Source: Thalassobacillus sp. CUG 92003
Lineage (GTDB): Bacteria; Bacillota; Bacilli; Bacillales; Halobacillaceae
Length of the DNA stretch: 64,000 bases
Reading direction: 5' to 3'
Assembly: GCF_013618635.1 (NCBI RefSeq)
Contig: NZ_JABLSJ010000009.1
Location: 102,755-166,754 of the forward strand
The position numbers and the translations under genes are program-made. The notes beneath the pieces were generated by a model that had not been told where the DNA came from, ran no database searches, and was given only the letters and a program-made list of their open reading frames with translations. Each line of letters starts with the position of its first letter. Position 1 is the first letter of the stretch. Positions 1 through 9,226 of this stretch are shown here, one piece after another.

Positions 1-275
1 CCTGCATCCCGTACTATGTGAGCACCGAATTCAGCAATATAGGCTATGCCGATGATCTTCAAGATGACTTCTACATACATCCGGTCAATATTGGCCTGAT
101 TGGACATGTAGGTGATCAAAGAAAAAACATGTGTGATTTGCGTGATCAATACTGTGAATAAAATGACGCCGGTAAATAATAAGAGCAAATAAGCCAATGT
201 CGATTTTTTTTCTTTTAACAACAATATGAGTAACGCAGCGATGATGGCCAGGGAAACAATTTGTAATATATCCAT
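1..275 (-). CDS. spoIIIAD: Stage III sporulation protein AD (5' part, runs off the window)
   Basis: Partial gene: the ATG at 275 opens a frame that stays open to the window edge. It starts MDILQIVSLAIIAALL and shows hydrophobic stretches typical of SpoIIIAD, a polytopic protein of the SpoIIIA-SpoIIQ channel joining mother cell and forespore. It follows spoIIIAC by 6 bp, the usual order AA-AB-AC-AD. The rest of the operon (AE to AH) should lie beyond the left edge. The identity rests on context and hydrophobic pattern. Confidence 0.9.
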   Translation of the reverse strand, partial: MDILQIVSLAIIAALLILLLKEKKSTLAYLLLLFTGVILFTVLITQITHVFSLITYMSNQANIDRMYVEVILKIIGIAYIAEFGAHIVRDA

Positions 276-281
276 ATCAGC

Positions 282-488
282 CTACCCTTGGTATAAGAAC
301 ACAGATTTGATTTGTTGAAATAAATCAGCTAAACGGTTCAACACGATAAAAAGTACAATGATAAACCCTACCAGTGTAGCAACATGGGCGATTTCCTCTT
401 TTCCCATTTGCTTTAAAATACTGTGAATCATTGCCACTATAATGCCGATACCTGCTATTTGAAATAAAATCGTAGCATCATGCAACAC
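282..488 (-). CDS. spoIIIAC: Stage III sporulation protein AC
   Basis: Small membrane protein of 68 residues with two transmembrane stretches (about residues 8-26 and 33-52), the normal size for SpoIIIAC. It belongs to the SpoIIIA complex made in the mother cell, which with SpoIIQ forms the feeding-tube-like channel into the engulfed forespore. It lies between spoIIIAB and spoIIIAD with short gaps, so it is co-transcribed, expected under sigma-E. Confidence 0.95.
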   Translation of the reverse strand: MLHDATILFQIAGIGIIVAMIHSILKQMGKEEIAHVATLVGFIIVLFIVLNRLADLFQQIKSVFLYQG

Positions 489-504
489 AATGGTTGTCCT
501 CCTC

Positions 505-1017
505 CTAAATGATCAGAATAATGACTAATAATCCACTCAGCACCCCTAAACCGCGCGCCATTTGATGATATTGATGAAACATCGTCACAGCATCTTCGAG
601 CTCCCGCTCCAAATGCGATAACGTTAAGCGTATTTGCTTTTGTTGGTGGATCAAATCGTGCTGCCCCAGTGTGTTGCCAAACTGGATCAAGATCTCCTTC
701 TCATTCTGGTCCAGGGCATTTTGTTTCCAGTGAAGATGAATATGGTCTTCCCATAATTGCGAAAAGTCGTCTGTCTTCTTTCCATAGTCAGCGATTAATT
801 CTGCAAAAAAACGAGCAATCGGCTGAGGAAGCTGTTTCTGAATGGTTTCACAGACCTCTCGGAGGGATGATTGACCGTATACCATTTCAGCCTCGATCAT
901 TTGGATCGCGTTTTTCCATTGACGAATCTGTTGAGGGCGCTGTTTGAATTTCGCTGCTAAGTCAAACCCCGCCCACGTAGTTGCGGCCAGTACGATGAGC
1001 GCTCCTATCCATTGCAC
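505..1017 (-). CDS. spoIIIAB: Stage III sporulation protein AB
   Basis: About 170 residues, matching the family length (about 171). It has an N-terminal hydrophobic segment (WIGALIVLAATTWAGF), a long helical middle and a C-terminal hydrophobic segment (GVLSGLLVIILII), as in type II/IV pilus-like SpoIIIAB. I place the start at the GTG at 1017 because a GGGAGG ribosome-binding site lies 7 nt upstream; an in-frame ATG at 1032 would contain that site. It still overlaps the end of spoIIIAA by 56 nt, implying translational coupling. Confidence 0.92.
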   Translation of the reverse strand: MQWIGALIVLAATTWAGFDLAAKFKQRPQQIRQWKNAIQMIEAEMVYGQSSLREVCETIQKQLPQPIARFFAELIADYGKKTDDFSQLWEDHIHLHWKQNALDQNEKEILIQFGNTLGQHDLIHQQKQIRLTLSHLERELEDAVTMFHQYHQMARGLGVLSGLLVIILII

Positions 1018-1936
1018 GTTGGTCCCTCCCATCTTGTGTAGTTAAAACTTGACCGTTTTTATTGAAAATGGTGATCACCTGCCTGCTATTCGCCGGATTC
1101 CCTGATAGGATCACAAAACGATCAAATACTTTCTCCTGGATCAGCTTATGGATAGAGGGGCGACGTTTCACATCTTCCATATTCGCCCCATGAATACTGC
1201 AGATTAATGACACTCCGGTGTAAACTGCTTCATAGATTGCTGACGCATCTGCTCCCCCGCCGACTTCATCCACTACCATGACTTCCGGCGACATGGAACG
1301 AATCATCATCAACATGCCTTCTGACTTTGGACAGGCATCCATCACATCAGTCCGCAACCCCACATTTAATTGAGGAACACCTTGCAGCGATGACGCAATT
1401 TCAGAACGCTCGTCCACGATCGCAACTTTACAAGGAGAGACGTTTTTCCCACCCGTTCCTATAATACGGGCTATGTCCCGTAAATATGTGGTTTTACCAG
1501 ACTGTGGAGGACCGACGACAAGGGTATTCAGATAGTGCTTGTCGTATAGATAAGGCATCAACTTTTCTGCTTGTCCCACTTTCTCTCTAGCAATTCTTAT
1601 ATTCATAGATGAGATGTGCCTGATCGTTTCAATGGTTTTACCAAAACTGTTCACTTTTCCTGATAACCCGACGCGATGACCGCCATTAATCGTTATAAAC
1701 CCCTCTTTCAATTCATCTGCATAAGCGTAAAGTGAAAACTCACTGATTTGATTTAATACATATGCGGTATCTTCAGCTCGCATGATGGTCTGCTGGAGAA
1801 ATTCGTGCTTATGCGTGTAATTCACTTCAATATACCTGCCTACCCGGATGCGTATTTCTTGCACGTTCTGCCAGTCAATATTGTTCTCCAGAATGTGTTT
1901 CAAACGGTCTGGAAACAGGATCGTTATCTCCTCCAC
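962..1936 (-). CDS. spoIIIAA: Stage III sporulation protein AA, secretion-type ATPase
   Basis: A 324-residue ATPase related to type II/IV secretion ATPases, which powers the SpoIIIA-SpoIIQ channel during sporulation. Walker A is GPPQSGKTT at residues 142-150; a Walker B-like VMVVDEVGG lies near residue 220. The start is a GTG with GAGGG 9-10 nt upstream. B. subtilis SpoIIIAA is about 307 residues; the extra length is a hydrophilic C-terminal tail read from the region that also encodes the start of SpoIIIAB. First gene of the operon. Confidence 0.95.
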   Translation of the reverse strand: MEEITILFPDRLKHILENNIDWQNVQEIRIRVGRYIEVNYTHKHEFLQQTIMRAEDTAYVLNQISEFSLYAYADELKEGFITINGGHRVGLSGKVNSFGKTIETIRHISSMNIRIAREKVGQAEKLMPYLYDKHYLNTLVVGPPQSGKTTYLRDIARIIGTGGKNVSPCKVAIVDERSEIASSLQGVPQLNVGLRTDVMDACPKSEGMLMMIRSMSPEVMVVDEVGGGADASAIYEAVYTGVSLICSIHGANMEDVKRRPSIHKLIQEKVFDRFVILSGNPANSRQVITIFNKNGQVLTTQDGRDQRAMDRSAHRTGRNYVGGV

Positions 1937-1962
1937 AAGGCATGACCCTCTTCTCTGTTTTT

Positions 1963-1997
1963 ACTTCATATATATGTCTAAGAGAGAAGCTTATGAC
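1963..1997 (-). promoter_or_regulatory. Candidate sigma-E promoter of spoIIIA
   Basis: Reading the minus strand, GTCATAA (1991-1997) is followed after 14 nt by CATATATAT (1968-1976), about 30 nt before the spoIIIAA start. This resembles the sigma-E consensus (ATA-rich -35, CATA-type -10, about 14 nt spacer), and the B. subtilis operon is known to be sigma-E dependent. The match is by eye. Confidence 0.5.
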
Positions 1998-2173
1998 TCT
2001 CTCCCCTCTCAAAAGCAACTGTTGAATATATAAATCAACGAACGTTATTACGTGACACTTCATTAAGCTATGCCCATATAGCGTTGGAATAACTTAACCT
2101 AACCTAAAGGCTTTGTAATAAAAGTCACAAAACAACACATTCTAAGACAAACTCTTTGAAAGGGGGCATTTTC

Positions 2174-3703
2174 ATGACAGACAAAGATAAACAAACAAAC
2201 GAATTAGATGATAGTGCCCCGCATGCTCTCTTTTCCAGAGTAGAGAAAAACATAGCGTATATTGAAACTGCCTTAGGAAATAGTACCGACTTGGTCATCA
2301 GGCATATCCAGCTTAATAAAACCAAATGTGCCGTGTTATTTATTGACGGCTTAGTCGATAAACATACGGTTCAGAATTTTCTTATGGAAGCTTTGATGCT
2401 TGAGATGCCAAAACGCCGTGTCAGCGTTACTACGCTGTATAACACCATTAAAGATGCTTCGCTCCCCATAGGAGAGCTCGAAGAAGTTAAACAATTCAAA
2501 GATTTATTCAGTCGACTCCTCTCCGGTGAAACATTACTCCTCCTTGATGAAGAGACTTCAGCGCTTGCAGCAAGTACCAAAGGCTGGAGAGACCGGGGAG
2601 TCCAGGAAACCAATTCCGAGAGTGTTATCCGCGGGCCAAAAGAAGCCTTTACAGAAACGTTAAGGACGAATACAGCATTGGTTCGCAGGAAAATAAAGGA
2701 TCCCAAGCTTCGTATTGATGGAAAAGTGATTGGGCGTGTCACTCAAACCGAGATCGCAGTTATTTATGTGGACGGTCTTGCAGATGAATCTGTTGTAGAA
2801 GAAGTTCATAGTAGACTTGATGCTATAGACATAGACGGGGTGTTAGAGAGTGGTTATCTTGAAGAATATATAGAAGATGCTCACTTCTCCCCCTTTCCGA
2901 CTGTTTATTACTCGGAAAGGCCCGATGCGATAGCAGGCGGTTTATTAGAAGGAAAGGTTGCCATTATTACAGACGGTACACCGAATGTTTTACTCGTGCC
3001 GGCTTTATTCGTGAATTTCTTGCAATCAAGTGAAGACTATTACCAAAGGTACGATATCGGGACGTTCATCCGGTTACTTCGGCTTTTGTCTTTTTGCGTC
3101 GCTTTGTTTATGCCTTCTTTATACATTGCTTTTACGACTTTTCACCAGGAGATGATTCCACCGTCATTACTCATCAGTCTAGCGGCTCAAAGAGAAGGCG
3201 TGCCGTTCCCGGCTTTCGTTGAAGCGTTATTGATGGAATTCACTTTTGAGATTTTGAGGGAGGCAGGGGTACGGTTACCAAAGGCTGTCGGGTCGGCCGT
3301 TTCGATTGTTGGGGCTCTCGTCCTTGGTGAATCAGCAGTCCAGGCAGGGCTCGTTTCACCGGCTATGGTCATCGTGGTTGCTCTGACAGCGATCAGTAGT
3401 TTTGTTTTTCCATCTTACAATATGGCCATTCCGATTCGTATGCTTCGGTTTTTATTTATGATTCTGGCAGCCACTTTCGGGTTATACGGGATTATTTTAG
3501 GATTGATCGCCCTGATCATCCACATGTGCAGTTTAAAATCGTTTGGCTCGCCTTACATGTCCCCCTTCGCTCCGTTAACAACGAAAGATCAAAAAGACGT
3601 ACTGGTACGCTTTCCTCACTGGGGGCTATTCTCACGTCCCAGTACACAAGCGAAAAATAATCAAGGCAGAACCAGCCATTCATCGAGGGGAGGGCAATCA
3701 TGA
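2174..3703 (+). CDS. Spore germinant receptor subunit A (GerA family)
   Basis: About 509 residues, the A subunit of a GerA-type nutrient receptor in the spore inner membrane; such receptors are nutrient-gated ion channels. It has a soluble N-terminal half, the conserved block FPTVYYSERPDAIAGGLLEG, then about five membrane segments (from RLLSFCVALFMPSLYIAF onward) and a basic hydrophilic tail. I start it at the ATG at 2174, with AAAGGGGGC about 7 nt upstream, rather than the in-frame TTG at 2156. It overlaps the C-subunit gene by ATGA. The germinant cannot be told from sequence. Sigma-G expression is expected, but I found no convincing promoter. Confidence 0.93.
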   Translation: MTDKDKQTNELDDSAPHALFSRVEKNIAYIETALGNSTDLVIRHIQLNKTKCAVLFIDGLVDKHTVQNFLMEALMLEMPKRRVSVTTLYNTIKDASLPIGELEEVKQFKDLFSRLLSGETLLLLDEETSALAASTKGWRDRGVQETNSESVIRGPKEAFTETLRTNTALVRRKIKDPKLRIDGKVIGRVTQTEIAVIYVDGLADESVVEEVHSRLDAIDIDGVLESGYLEEYIEDAHFSPFPTVYYSERPDAIAGGLLEGKVAIITDGTPNVLLVPALFVNFLQSSEDYYQRYDIGTFIRLLRLLSFCVALFMPSLYIAFTTFHQEMIPPSLLISLAAQREGVPFPAFVEALLMEFTFEILREAGVRLPKAVGSAVSIVGALVLGESAVQAGLVSPAMVIVVALTAISSFVFPSYNMAIPIRMLRFLFMILAATFGLYGIILGLIALIIHMCSLKSFGSPYMSPFAPLTTKDQKDVLVRFPHWGLFSRPSTQAKNNQGRTSHSSRGGQS

Positions 3704-4911
3704 GGCACCCGTTAGCTCCACACGGATATGTGAAATGGACATTGGTATGGGTAGTAATGGTATTGACACTCACAGGCTGTTGGAGCAGCAGGGAGTTGGA
3801 TGAACTAGGTGTGGCGGTTGCGATTGGAGTTGATAAAGACGAGGATGATAGGTATGTGCTATCTGTCCAGATCATTAACCCTTCCGAGGTTGCTTCTGAT
3901 GCCCCGACAACGCGGCCGCCCGTTACCTTATACACCACAACAGGTGATACATTATTTCAAGCTTTTCGAAATATGACGACCCACTCTCCGAGAAAAGTAT
4001 ATGTCTCGCAATTACGCATGGTTGTATTAGGACCCGAGATTGTGAACGAAGGTGTCACGCCGGCACTCGACCTCTTGTACCGGAATCATGAATTCAGACC
4101 GACCTTCTTTGTCACCGTCGCGAGGGATGCATCTGTCAGCGATATTTTGAGCACGCTCACACCTTATGAGCGCATACCTGCTAAAAAATTGATGGACTCA
4201 CTGATTGATACCGAAGAAAATTTAGGCATCACTAAAAGCGTTACGATTGACAATTTGATTGCGGACGTTCGGAGTAACGGAAAAGAAGCGGTCCTGCCGG
4301 GTATTCTGATGGAAGGCGACGCAGCTACTGGCACAAGCACGACAAACGTAGAAAAAGTCGATGCGCCAACTAAGTTAAGCATAGATGGTTTAAGTATTTT
4401 CCGTGGGGATCAATTGGTGGGATGGTTAAAGGAAGAGGAAAGTCAAGGCTATAATTATGCTACCGGAACAGTGCAGAGCACGATAGAAACTTTTGCGTGT
4501 GACAATCCTGGAACGTTAAGTGTGGAAATTCTACGATCGAACGCAAGTATGGATGCGCAACTGCGATCGGGAAAACCAACGATTACGATCCGAGTCGAGG
4601 TTGAAGGAAACGTGGGCGAAGTCGATTGTGTCATTGATCTAAGTGATGACGACAAAATGAAAGATATTAATAAAAAGACAGAAGAAGTCATTGAAAAGAA
4701 AATTAATGCGGCGATCAACGTCACTCAGGAAGAATACGCTAGCGATATTTTCGGTTTTGGCAATGTCATTCACAGAAACCATCCTGCATATTGGAAACAA
4801 ATAAAATACGATTGGAAAAGCCATTTCTCAGAATTAGAGGTTAAAACGGATGTTAAAGTCAAAATTCGTCGTAAAGGAAAATCAACGCAACCACTTCAAT
4901 CGGAAGGGTAG
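3700..4911 (+). CDS. Spore germinant receptor subunit C, Ger(x)C lipoprotein
   Basis: Lipoprotein of 403 residues. The N-terminus carries a signal peptide ending in the lipobox LTGC with Cys27, followed by WSSRELDELG, the classic start of mature GerC proteins. The rest shows the three-domain Ger(x)C pattern, including SKVYVSQLRMVVLG-like and EFRPTFFVTVARD-like blocks. It would be diacylglycerylated by Lgt and sit on the outer face of the spore inner membrane with the A and B subunits. Starts at an ATGA overlap with the A gene. Confidence 0.93.
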   Translation: MRHPLAPHGYVKWTLVWVVMVLTLTGCWSSRELDELGVAVAIGVDKDEDDRYVLSVQIINPSEVASDAPTTRPPVTLYTTTGDTLFQAFRNMTTHSPRKVYVSQLRMVVLGPEIVNEGVTPALDLLYRNHEFRPTFFVTVARDASVSDILSTLTPYERIPAKKLMDSLIDTEENLGITKSVTIDNLIADVRSNGKEAVLPGILMEGDAATGTSTTNVEKVDAPTKLSIDGLSIFRGDQLVGWLKEEESQGYNYATGTVQSTIETFACDNPGTLSVEILRSNASMDAQLRSGKPTITIRVEVEGNVGEVDCVIDLSDDDKMKDINKKTEEVIEKKINAAINVTQEEYASDIFGFGNVIHRNHPAYWKQIKYDWKSHFSELEVKTDVKVKIRRKGKSTQPLQSEG

Positions 4912-4920
4912 GCAAATCGT

Positions 4921-5145
4921 ATGTGGGCGATCATTGCTATATTAATCGTAGCTGGCGCTATCTTCTTCATGGAAGTCCCTAAGCTGAAAAAAAAGAAGCA
5001 AATAAAAGATATGTGGTATGTTATTATTCTGCTCGCCTTAGCCACCGCCGCCACTCTGTACGAAAGCACAGGGATGGAGACGCCTAACCCACTCGACTTT
5101 ATTCAGTCCGTCTATGCTCCAATCCGATCATGGTTCCAAAACTAA
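4921..5145 (+). CDS. Small germinant-receptor D subunit (two-TM protein)
   Basis: A 74-residue protein with two hydrophobic segments (residues 3-18 and 31-48) separated by a KLKKKKQIK basic loop. It lies between the C and B subunit genes, 9 nt after the C gene. Small two-membrane-span D proteins of about 75 residues are encoded in several Bacillus ger operons and modulate receptor function. The assignment rests on size, topology and position, not on a conserved motif. Confidence 0.75.
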   Translation: MWAIIAILIVAGAIFFMEVPKLKKKKQIKDMWYVIILLALATAATLYESTGMETPNPLDFIQSVYAPIRSWFQN

Positions 5146-5183
5146 TCCGTTACAGGTTTAATGAGAAAGAAAGGGAGGTCTAG

Positions 5184-6281
5184 ATGGGCAATCACACAAT
5201 TAGTCCCCGGCAATTTATGTACCTGGTCATCCTCTTTACAGTTGGGAGCTCCATCTTAATCATCCCAACCCCGACTGCTGCGATGGCTAAACAGGATGCA
5301 TGGTTATCGGTCCTTTTACCAGTGTCAGCAGGTACCTTGATCATTTGGTTTTTAAGTACGTTTGGCAGGCAATTAGAGAATAAGACGTTTGTAGAGGCTG
5401 CCATTTTTGCATTTGGCAATTGGTTTGGACGATTGCTCAGCTTCTTTTATTTAAGCTTCATTTTTATTCTGGGTGCGCTAGTATTGAGGAATATTGGAGA
5501 CTTTATGACTACGCAAATCATGCCGGACACCCCGTTACAGTTCACCCATATATTATTTTTGCTTGTGGTCATTTTTGGAGCAAGGCAAGGACTTGAGGTA
5601 ATCGGGCGTTCTTCGGAAATATTTATTCCGTGGATATTTCTGCTACTGTTTTTTTTATTTTTTTCCATTTCTCCCCAAATTAATCTAGACAACCTCCAGC
5701 CGATTCTAGGTGGAGGCATTAAACCGATCTTGTCATCGTCGCTTACGTATTTGGGCACTCCTTTGCTGGAAATGGTGATTTTCCTGATGGTGTTCCCCTA
5801 CGTGAAAGAAAAAAAGAAGGCAGGACGAGCCTGGATCTTAGGCGCCTTGATCGGCGGCTTGATATTGACATTAGTGACGTTGTTCAGTGTTTTGGTGATG
5901 GGCAGCGATTTAACTGCCTTAAACGCTTACCCTAGTTATGAACTGGCCAAGAAAATTAATTTAGCTGGATTTCTTGAAGGAGTAGAAATTATTGTCGCCA
6001 TCATCTGGATGCTGACCATATTTTTCAAGCTCGTCATCATTTATTTTGCTTGTTCACTTGGCACAGCCAATTTTCTCAACATGGAAGACTACAGGCCATT
6101 GCTTCTTCCTACCGGGATGGGCATGGTTGTATTGTCTATTGTGGCTTACCCTGATGTCGCTTATTTCGAAGCCTTTCTTGGGGAGACATGGTTCCTCTAT
6201 GCACTAACACACGGCATGCTGCTTCCATTAATCATTTGGGCGGGGTTTATGATTAAGCGCGCTCATACAGAATCGTCTTAG
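5184..6281 (+). CDS. Spore germinant receptor subunit B (GerB, APC-type permease)
   Basis: Polytopic protein of 365 residues with about ten membrane helices, of the spore germination permease family within the APC superfamily. The start NHTISPRQFMYLVILFTVGS is typical of GerB subunits, where transmembrane helix 1 contains the germinant-binding region. A strong AAAGGGAGG site precedes the ATG. It closes the operon A-C-D-B, so a complete receptor is encoded here. Confidence 0.93.
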   Translation: MGNHTISPRQFMYLVILFTVGSSILIIPTPTAAMAKQDAWLSVLLPVSAGTLIIWFLSTFGRQLENKTFVEAAIFAFGNWFGRLLSFFYLSFIFILGALVLRNIGDFMTTQIMPDTPLQFTHILFLLVVIFGARQGLEVIGRSSEIFIPWIFLLLFFLFFSISPQINLDNLQPILGGGIKPILSSSLTYLGTPLLEMVIFLMVFPYVKEKKKAGRAWILGALIGGLILTLVTLFSVLVMGSDLTALNAYPSYELAKKINLAGFLEGVEIIVAIIWMLTIFFKLVIIYFACSLGTANFLNMEDYRPLLLPTGMGMVVLSIVAYPDVAYFEAFLGETWFLYALTHGMLLPLIIWAGFMIKRAHTESS

Positions 6282-6320
6282 TATAGCTGCCCATGGCAGT
6301 TATGAACGACAGATGGAATC

Positions 6321-6366
6321 AAAAAAAACAGCCTTAGCTCTGGTTAGAATAGAGCTAAAGCTGCTA
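6321..6366 (-). terminator. Terminator downstream of efp
   Basis: On the minus strand, CAGCTTTAGCTCT pairs with AGAGCTAAGGCTG around a 9-nt loop and is followed by eight T. It lies about 75 nt after the efp stop and also faces the end of the ger operon. Confidence 0.8.
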
Positions 6367-6440
6367 GTTGTTTCTTTTGACTTTATTTCGATTGACCCTA
6401 AGCTTCAAACAGTTTTTTTAAAACTGAATGAGAAAAAATG

Positions 6441-6998
6441 CTATGCGCGTGAAACATACTTACCGTCTGTTGTGCTGATGACTAAGTTTTCCCCTTCTTC
6501 GATAAAGAAAGGCACTTGTACAATCAGGCCAGTTTCTAACGTGGCTGGCTTTGTACCACCGCTCGCCGTATCACCTTTGATGCCCGGTTCTGTTTCTTCT
6601 ACCTTCAGTTCAACGTTTTTAGGGAGGTCGACACCGATGGTTTCCCCTTCATAGGTTAAGATGTTCACTTCAGAATTCTCTTTAAGATATTTCAATTCTC
6701 GCTCAATTGAACTGGTCGGTAATTCCATTTGGTCGAACGTATCCGTATCCATGAAGGCATGCATATCCCCAGAGGAGTACAAGTATTGCATCTTGCGGTT
6801 TTCAATATGAGCACGCTCTACTTTTTCCCCTGCACGAAATGTTTTTTCTTGAATGTTGCCATTACGCATATTCCTTAATTTAGAGCGAACAAACGCGGCG
6901 CCTTTTCCTGGTTTGACATGCTGAAAATCAATAACTTGCCAAATATCATGATCTACCTGGATGGTCAAGCCTGTCCGAAAATCATTTACAGAAACCAT
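6441..6998 (-). CDS. efp: Elongation factor P
   Basis: 185 residues, the exact B. subtilis length. EF-P enters the ribosomal E-site and relieves stalling at proline runs. The KOW, OB1 and OB2 domains are recognisable. The loop [12 protein letters not shown] holds Lys32, the residue that is modified (5-aminopentanol in B. subtilis). AAGGAGG lies 7 nt before the ATG. The gene follows yqhT by 17 nt and ends the aroQ-yqhT-efp group, with its own terminator. Confidence 0.98.
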   Translation of the reverse strand: MVSVNDFRTGLTIQVDHDIWQVIDFQHVKPGKGAAFVRSKLRNMRNGNIQEKTFRAGEKVERAHIENRKMQYLYSSGDMHAFMDTDTFDQMELPTSSIERELKYLKENSEVNILTYEGETIGVDLPKNVELKVEETEPGIKGDTASGGTKPATLETGLIVQVPFFIEEGENLVISTTDGKYVSRA

Positions 6999-7015
6999 TT
7001 TATTCCTCCTTAATA

Positions 7016-8077
7016 TTACAATGTAATAAGCTCTTTGGGGGACGTATTGAGTCTCTCATTTCCGTCCGCCGTAATGACCGTATCGTCCTCAATCCGACAA
7101 CCGCCTACCTTCGGGACATAGATGCCGGGTTCAACAGTGACCACCATCCCCGGCTCCAATAATTGCTCAGAGCGGAACGATAACCCCGGTCCCTCATGTA
7201 CATCCAATCCGATGCCGTGTCCAGTTGAATGACCGAAGTACTCACCATAACCCTGGTCATTTATATAATCACGTGTTAAGGCATCAGCTTGTTTGGCTGT
7301 AATCCCTGCTTTAAGTCCATCCATGCCTTTCAACTGCGCCTGAAGAACCGTGTCATAGATCGTTTTCAGCTCGTCGTTGATATCCCCGACAGCTATCGTA
7401 CGAGTGATATCTGAACAATATCCTTGATACAGAGCACCAAAGTCAAGGGTCACAAGCTCCCCCGTTTGGATCTGTTTTGTCGATGCAACGCCATGCGGCA
7501 AGGCTGAACGATAACCGGAAGCTACTATAATATCAAAACTTGACGATACCGCCCCTTGTTTCCGCATGAAAAACTCTAATTCATTGGAAACGTCAATTTC
7601 CTTTACACCAGGCTTGATAAAATCCAAAATATGAGTGAACGCATCGTCCGCTATTTTGGCTGCATCCTTTAATATAGCAAGTTCTTCATCTGACTTAATC
7701 AGACGAAGCTTTTCAACCATATTGGATGTTGGAACAAGCGTGGCTTCAATATGCTTGTCATACTTTTCAAATAAACTATATGTAAGATAATCCTTTTCAA
7801 AGCCCAATTGGTTCAGACTCAGTTGCTGTGTCTGGCTGCCTACTTCTTCTGTGATCGGCGTTTTATGTTCAATCAATTCAAAATCAGGAGCTTGATCAGC
7901 AGCTTGTTCAGTGTATCTAAAATCTGTAATTAAAATGGCTCTATCGTGTGTAATTAACACTGCACCCGATGATCCCGTGAAGCCTGTGATATATTGCCTG
8001 TTTTTATCACTTGTAATCAATAACCCTTCCAAATCACGGTCTTTCATTTCTTCTCGTAATTTATTCAGTTTCCCCAT
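7016..8077 (-). CDS. yqhT: Xaa-Pro aminopeptidase family M24 metallopeptidase
   Basis: About 353 residues, as in B. subtilis YqhT. The N-terminal creatinase-like domain is followed by the pita-bread M24 domain. All five metal ligands are visible: two Asp in [18 protein letters not shown], His in [14 protein letters not shown], Glu in [10 protein letters not shown] and Glu in GCRIEDDT. It should remove N-terminal residues ahead of proline. I start at the ATG at 8077; the in-frame GTG at 8098 would itself include the AAGGGAG ribosome-binding site. Sits between aroQ and efp, as in B. subtilis. Confidence 0.93.
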   Translation of the reverse strand: MGKLNKLREEMKDRDLEGLLITSDKNRQYITGFTGSSGAVLITHDRAILITDFRYTEQAADQAPDFELIEHKTPITEEVGSQTQQLSLNQLGFEKDYLTYSLFEKYDKHIEATLVPTSNMVEKLRLIKSDEELAILKDAAKIADDAFTHILDFIKPGVKEIDVSNELEFFMRKQGAVSSSFDIIVASGYRSALPHGVASTKQIQTGELVTLDFGALYQGYCSDITRTIAVGDINDELKTIYDTVLQAQLKGMDGLKAGITAKQADALTRDYINDQGYGEYFGHSTGHGIGLDVHEGPGLSFRSEQLLEPGMVVTVEPGIYVPKVGGCRIEDDTVITADGNERLNTSPKELITL

Positions 8078-8094
8078 TAAACTAAAAACTCCCT

Positions 8095-8538
8095 TCACGA
8101 TTTTTGCTGGTCAATCAAGGCCATAGCGGCCAATTGATAGCCTTTTGCTCCTAAACCAACGATTTGGCCGGTACACACTGGAGCAAGCATGGAATGGTGC
8201 CGGAAAGATTCTCTGTTGTGAACATTTGACAAATGAACTTCTATAACAGGGGGATCAATTGCTTGAATCGCATCTCGTAAAGCGATACTCGTATGTGTGT
8301 AAGCTCCGGGGTTGAACACGACACCTGTCACCTTCCCATTCGCTTGTTGAAGACGATCAATCAACTCCCCTTCATGGTTGGACTGAAAATGTTCAATGGA
8401 AAACCCATGCGGTTCCACGGACTCATTTACGCTATTGATGATTGATTCTAAAGTTTGTGATCCGTAAACGCCTGGTTCTCTCGAGCCTAACAGATTCAAA
8501 TTCGGTCCATTTAACAGTAATAATCGCTTCATGTCCAT
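8095..8538 (-). CDS. aroQ: 3-dehydroquinate dehydratase, type II
   Basis: 147 residues. It catalyses dehydration of 3-dehydroquinate to 3-dehydroshikimate in the shikimate pathway and forms a dodecamer in known examples. Family signatures are NGPNLNLLGSREPGVYG (catalytic Tyr), FQSNHEGELID, NPGAYTHTSIALRDA and EVHLSNVHNRE with the catalytic His. AGGGGA lies 5 nt before the ATG. First gene of the aroQ-yqhT-efp group. Shikimate kinase (aroK) is also in this window, at 25526. Confidence 0.97.
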   Translation of the reverse strand: MDMKRLLLLNGPNLNLLGSREPGVYGSQTLESIINSVNESVEPHGFSIEHFQSNHEGELIDRLQQANGKVTGVVFNPGAYTHTSIALRDAIQAIDPPVIEVHLSNVHNRESFRHHSMLAPVCTGQIVGLGAKGYQLAAMALIDQQKS

Positions 8539-8606
8539 CTCTTCCCCTCATGTCTATAACAGGTATCCGATACTAAGTTTATCATACTCCCCTATTATAT
8601 GAATAA

Positions 8607-9098
8607 TCATTTTGCTGACTGATTAAAGTCATGATACTCATATGATATGGAATACCCTATAAAAACACCATATAAAACATGAAGGCAGAACGTAGTCACC
8701 ATCGTATCACTGCTGAGCTCTCCCCAAGCCGGCACAGCATTAAATATAGGATTGAAGGCTAAAAATATAAGCAGCCAAATGAGAATACCGTAAACTATTC
8801 CAGGCCACATCCCATGCAGCTTCTTCAAAGCCAGGTAATAGACGAGTGCTGTAACCATTGAAATCAGAGCTACAGCCAGCACGCCTAACACTTCTGCAAT
8901 CCATGTTGACGTCCATTCATTTTGCCAAAATGACCGAATGAAAAAGGATGCAGGTGAGACTTCTGAGAAATGAAAAAAATAAGTGAAAGCTCCAATGCCG
9001 CTCCAAAGCACCCCTGAGACAAAACCTGTTGTTACCGCTTTGGATACCACACTCTTTTGGGGTTCCTGTTTTCGTTGGTCGTGCTTACGTTTAGACAC
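8607..9098 (-). CDS. yqhR: YqhR/FigP-type germination-amplifying membrane protein
   Basis: About 163 residues with a basic N-terminus (SKRKHDQRKQEPQK) and four hydrophobic segments. It lies between aroQ and divergent yqhQ, the same place as B. subtilis yqhR. YqhR was renamed FigP, partner of SpoVAF in an ion channel that amplifies the germination response. I favour the GTG at 9098 because GAGGTG lies 6 nt upstream; an ATG at 9104 abuts that site and another in-frame ATG lies at 9143. Function is inferred from synteny and topology. Confidence 0.75.
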   Translation of the reverse strand: MSKRKHDQRKQEPQKSVVSKAVTTGFVSGVLWSGIGAFTYFFHFSEVSPASFFIRSFWQNEWTSTWIAEVLGVLAVALISMVTALVYYLALKKLHGMWPGIVYGILIWLLIFLAFNPIFNAVPAWGELSSDTMVTTFCLHVLYGVFIGYSISYEYHDFNQSAK

Positions 9099-9226
9099 AT
9101 TCATCACCTCAGCCTTAGTTTTTCCACAATAGGCAAAATTCATCCTGCAACACGGATACCACTAGTGATATTCTGCATTTTCCTGTAAAATAATATGTAA
9201 TGAATATGAAAAAGGTTGGTGGGGGA

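Noticed and set aside
6313..6654. Plus-strand 113-codon frame antisense to efp
   Set aside because: Covers the efp terminator and the efp 3' end; efp is certain.
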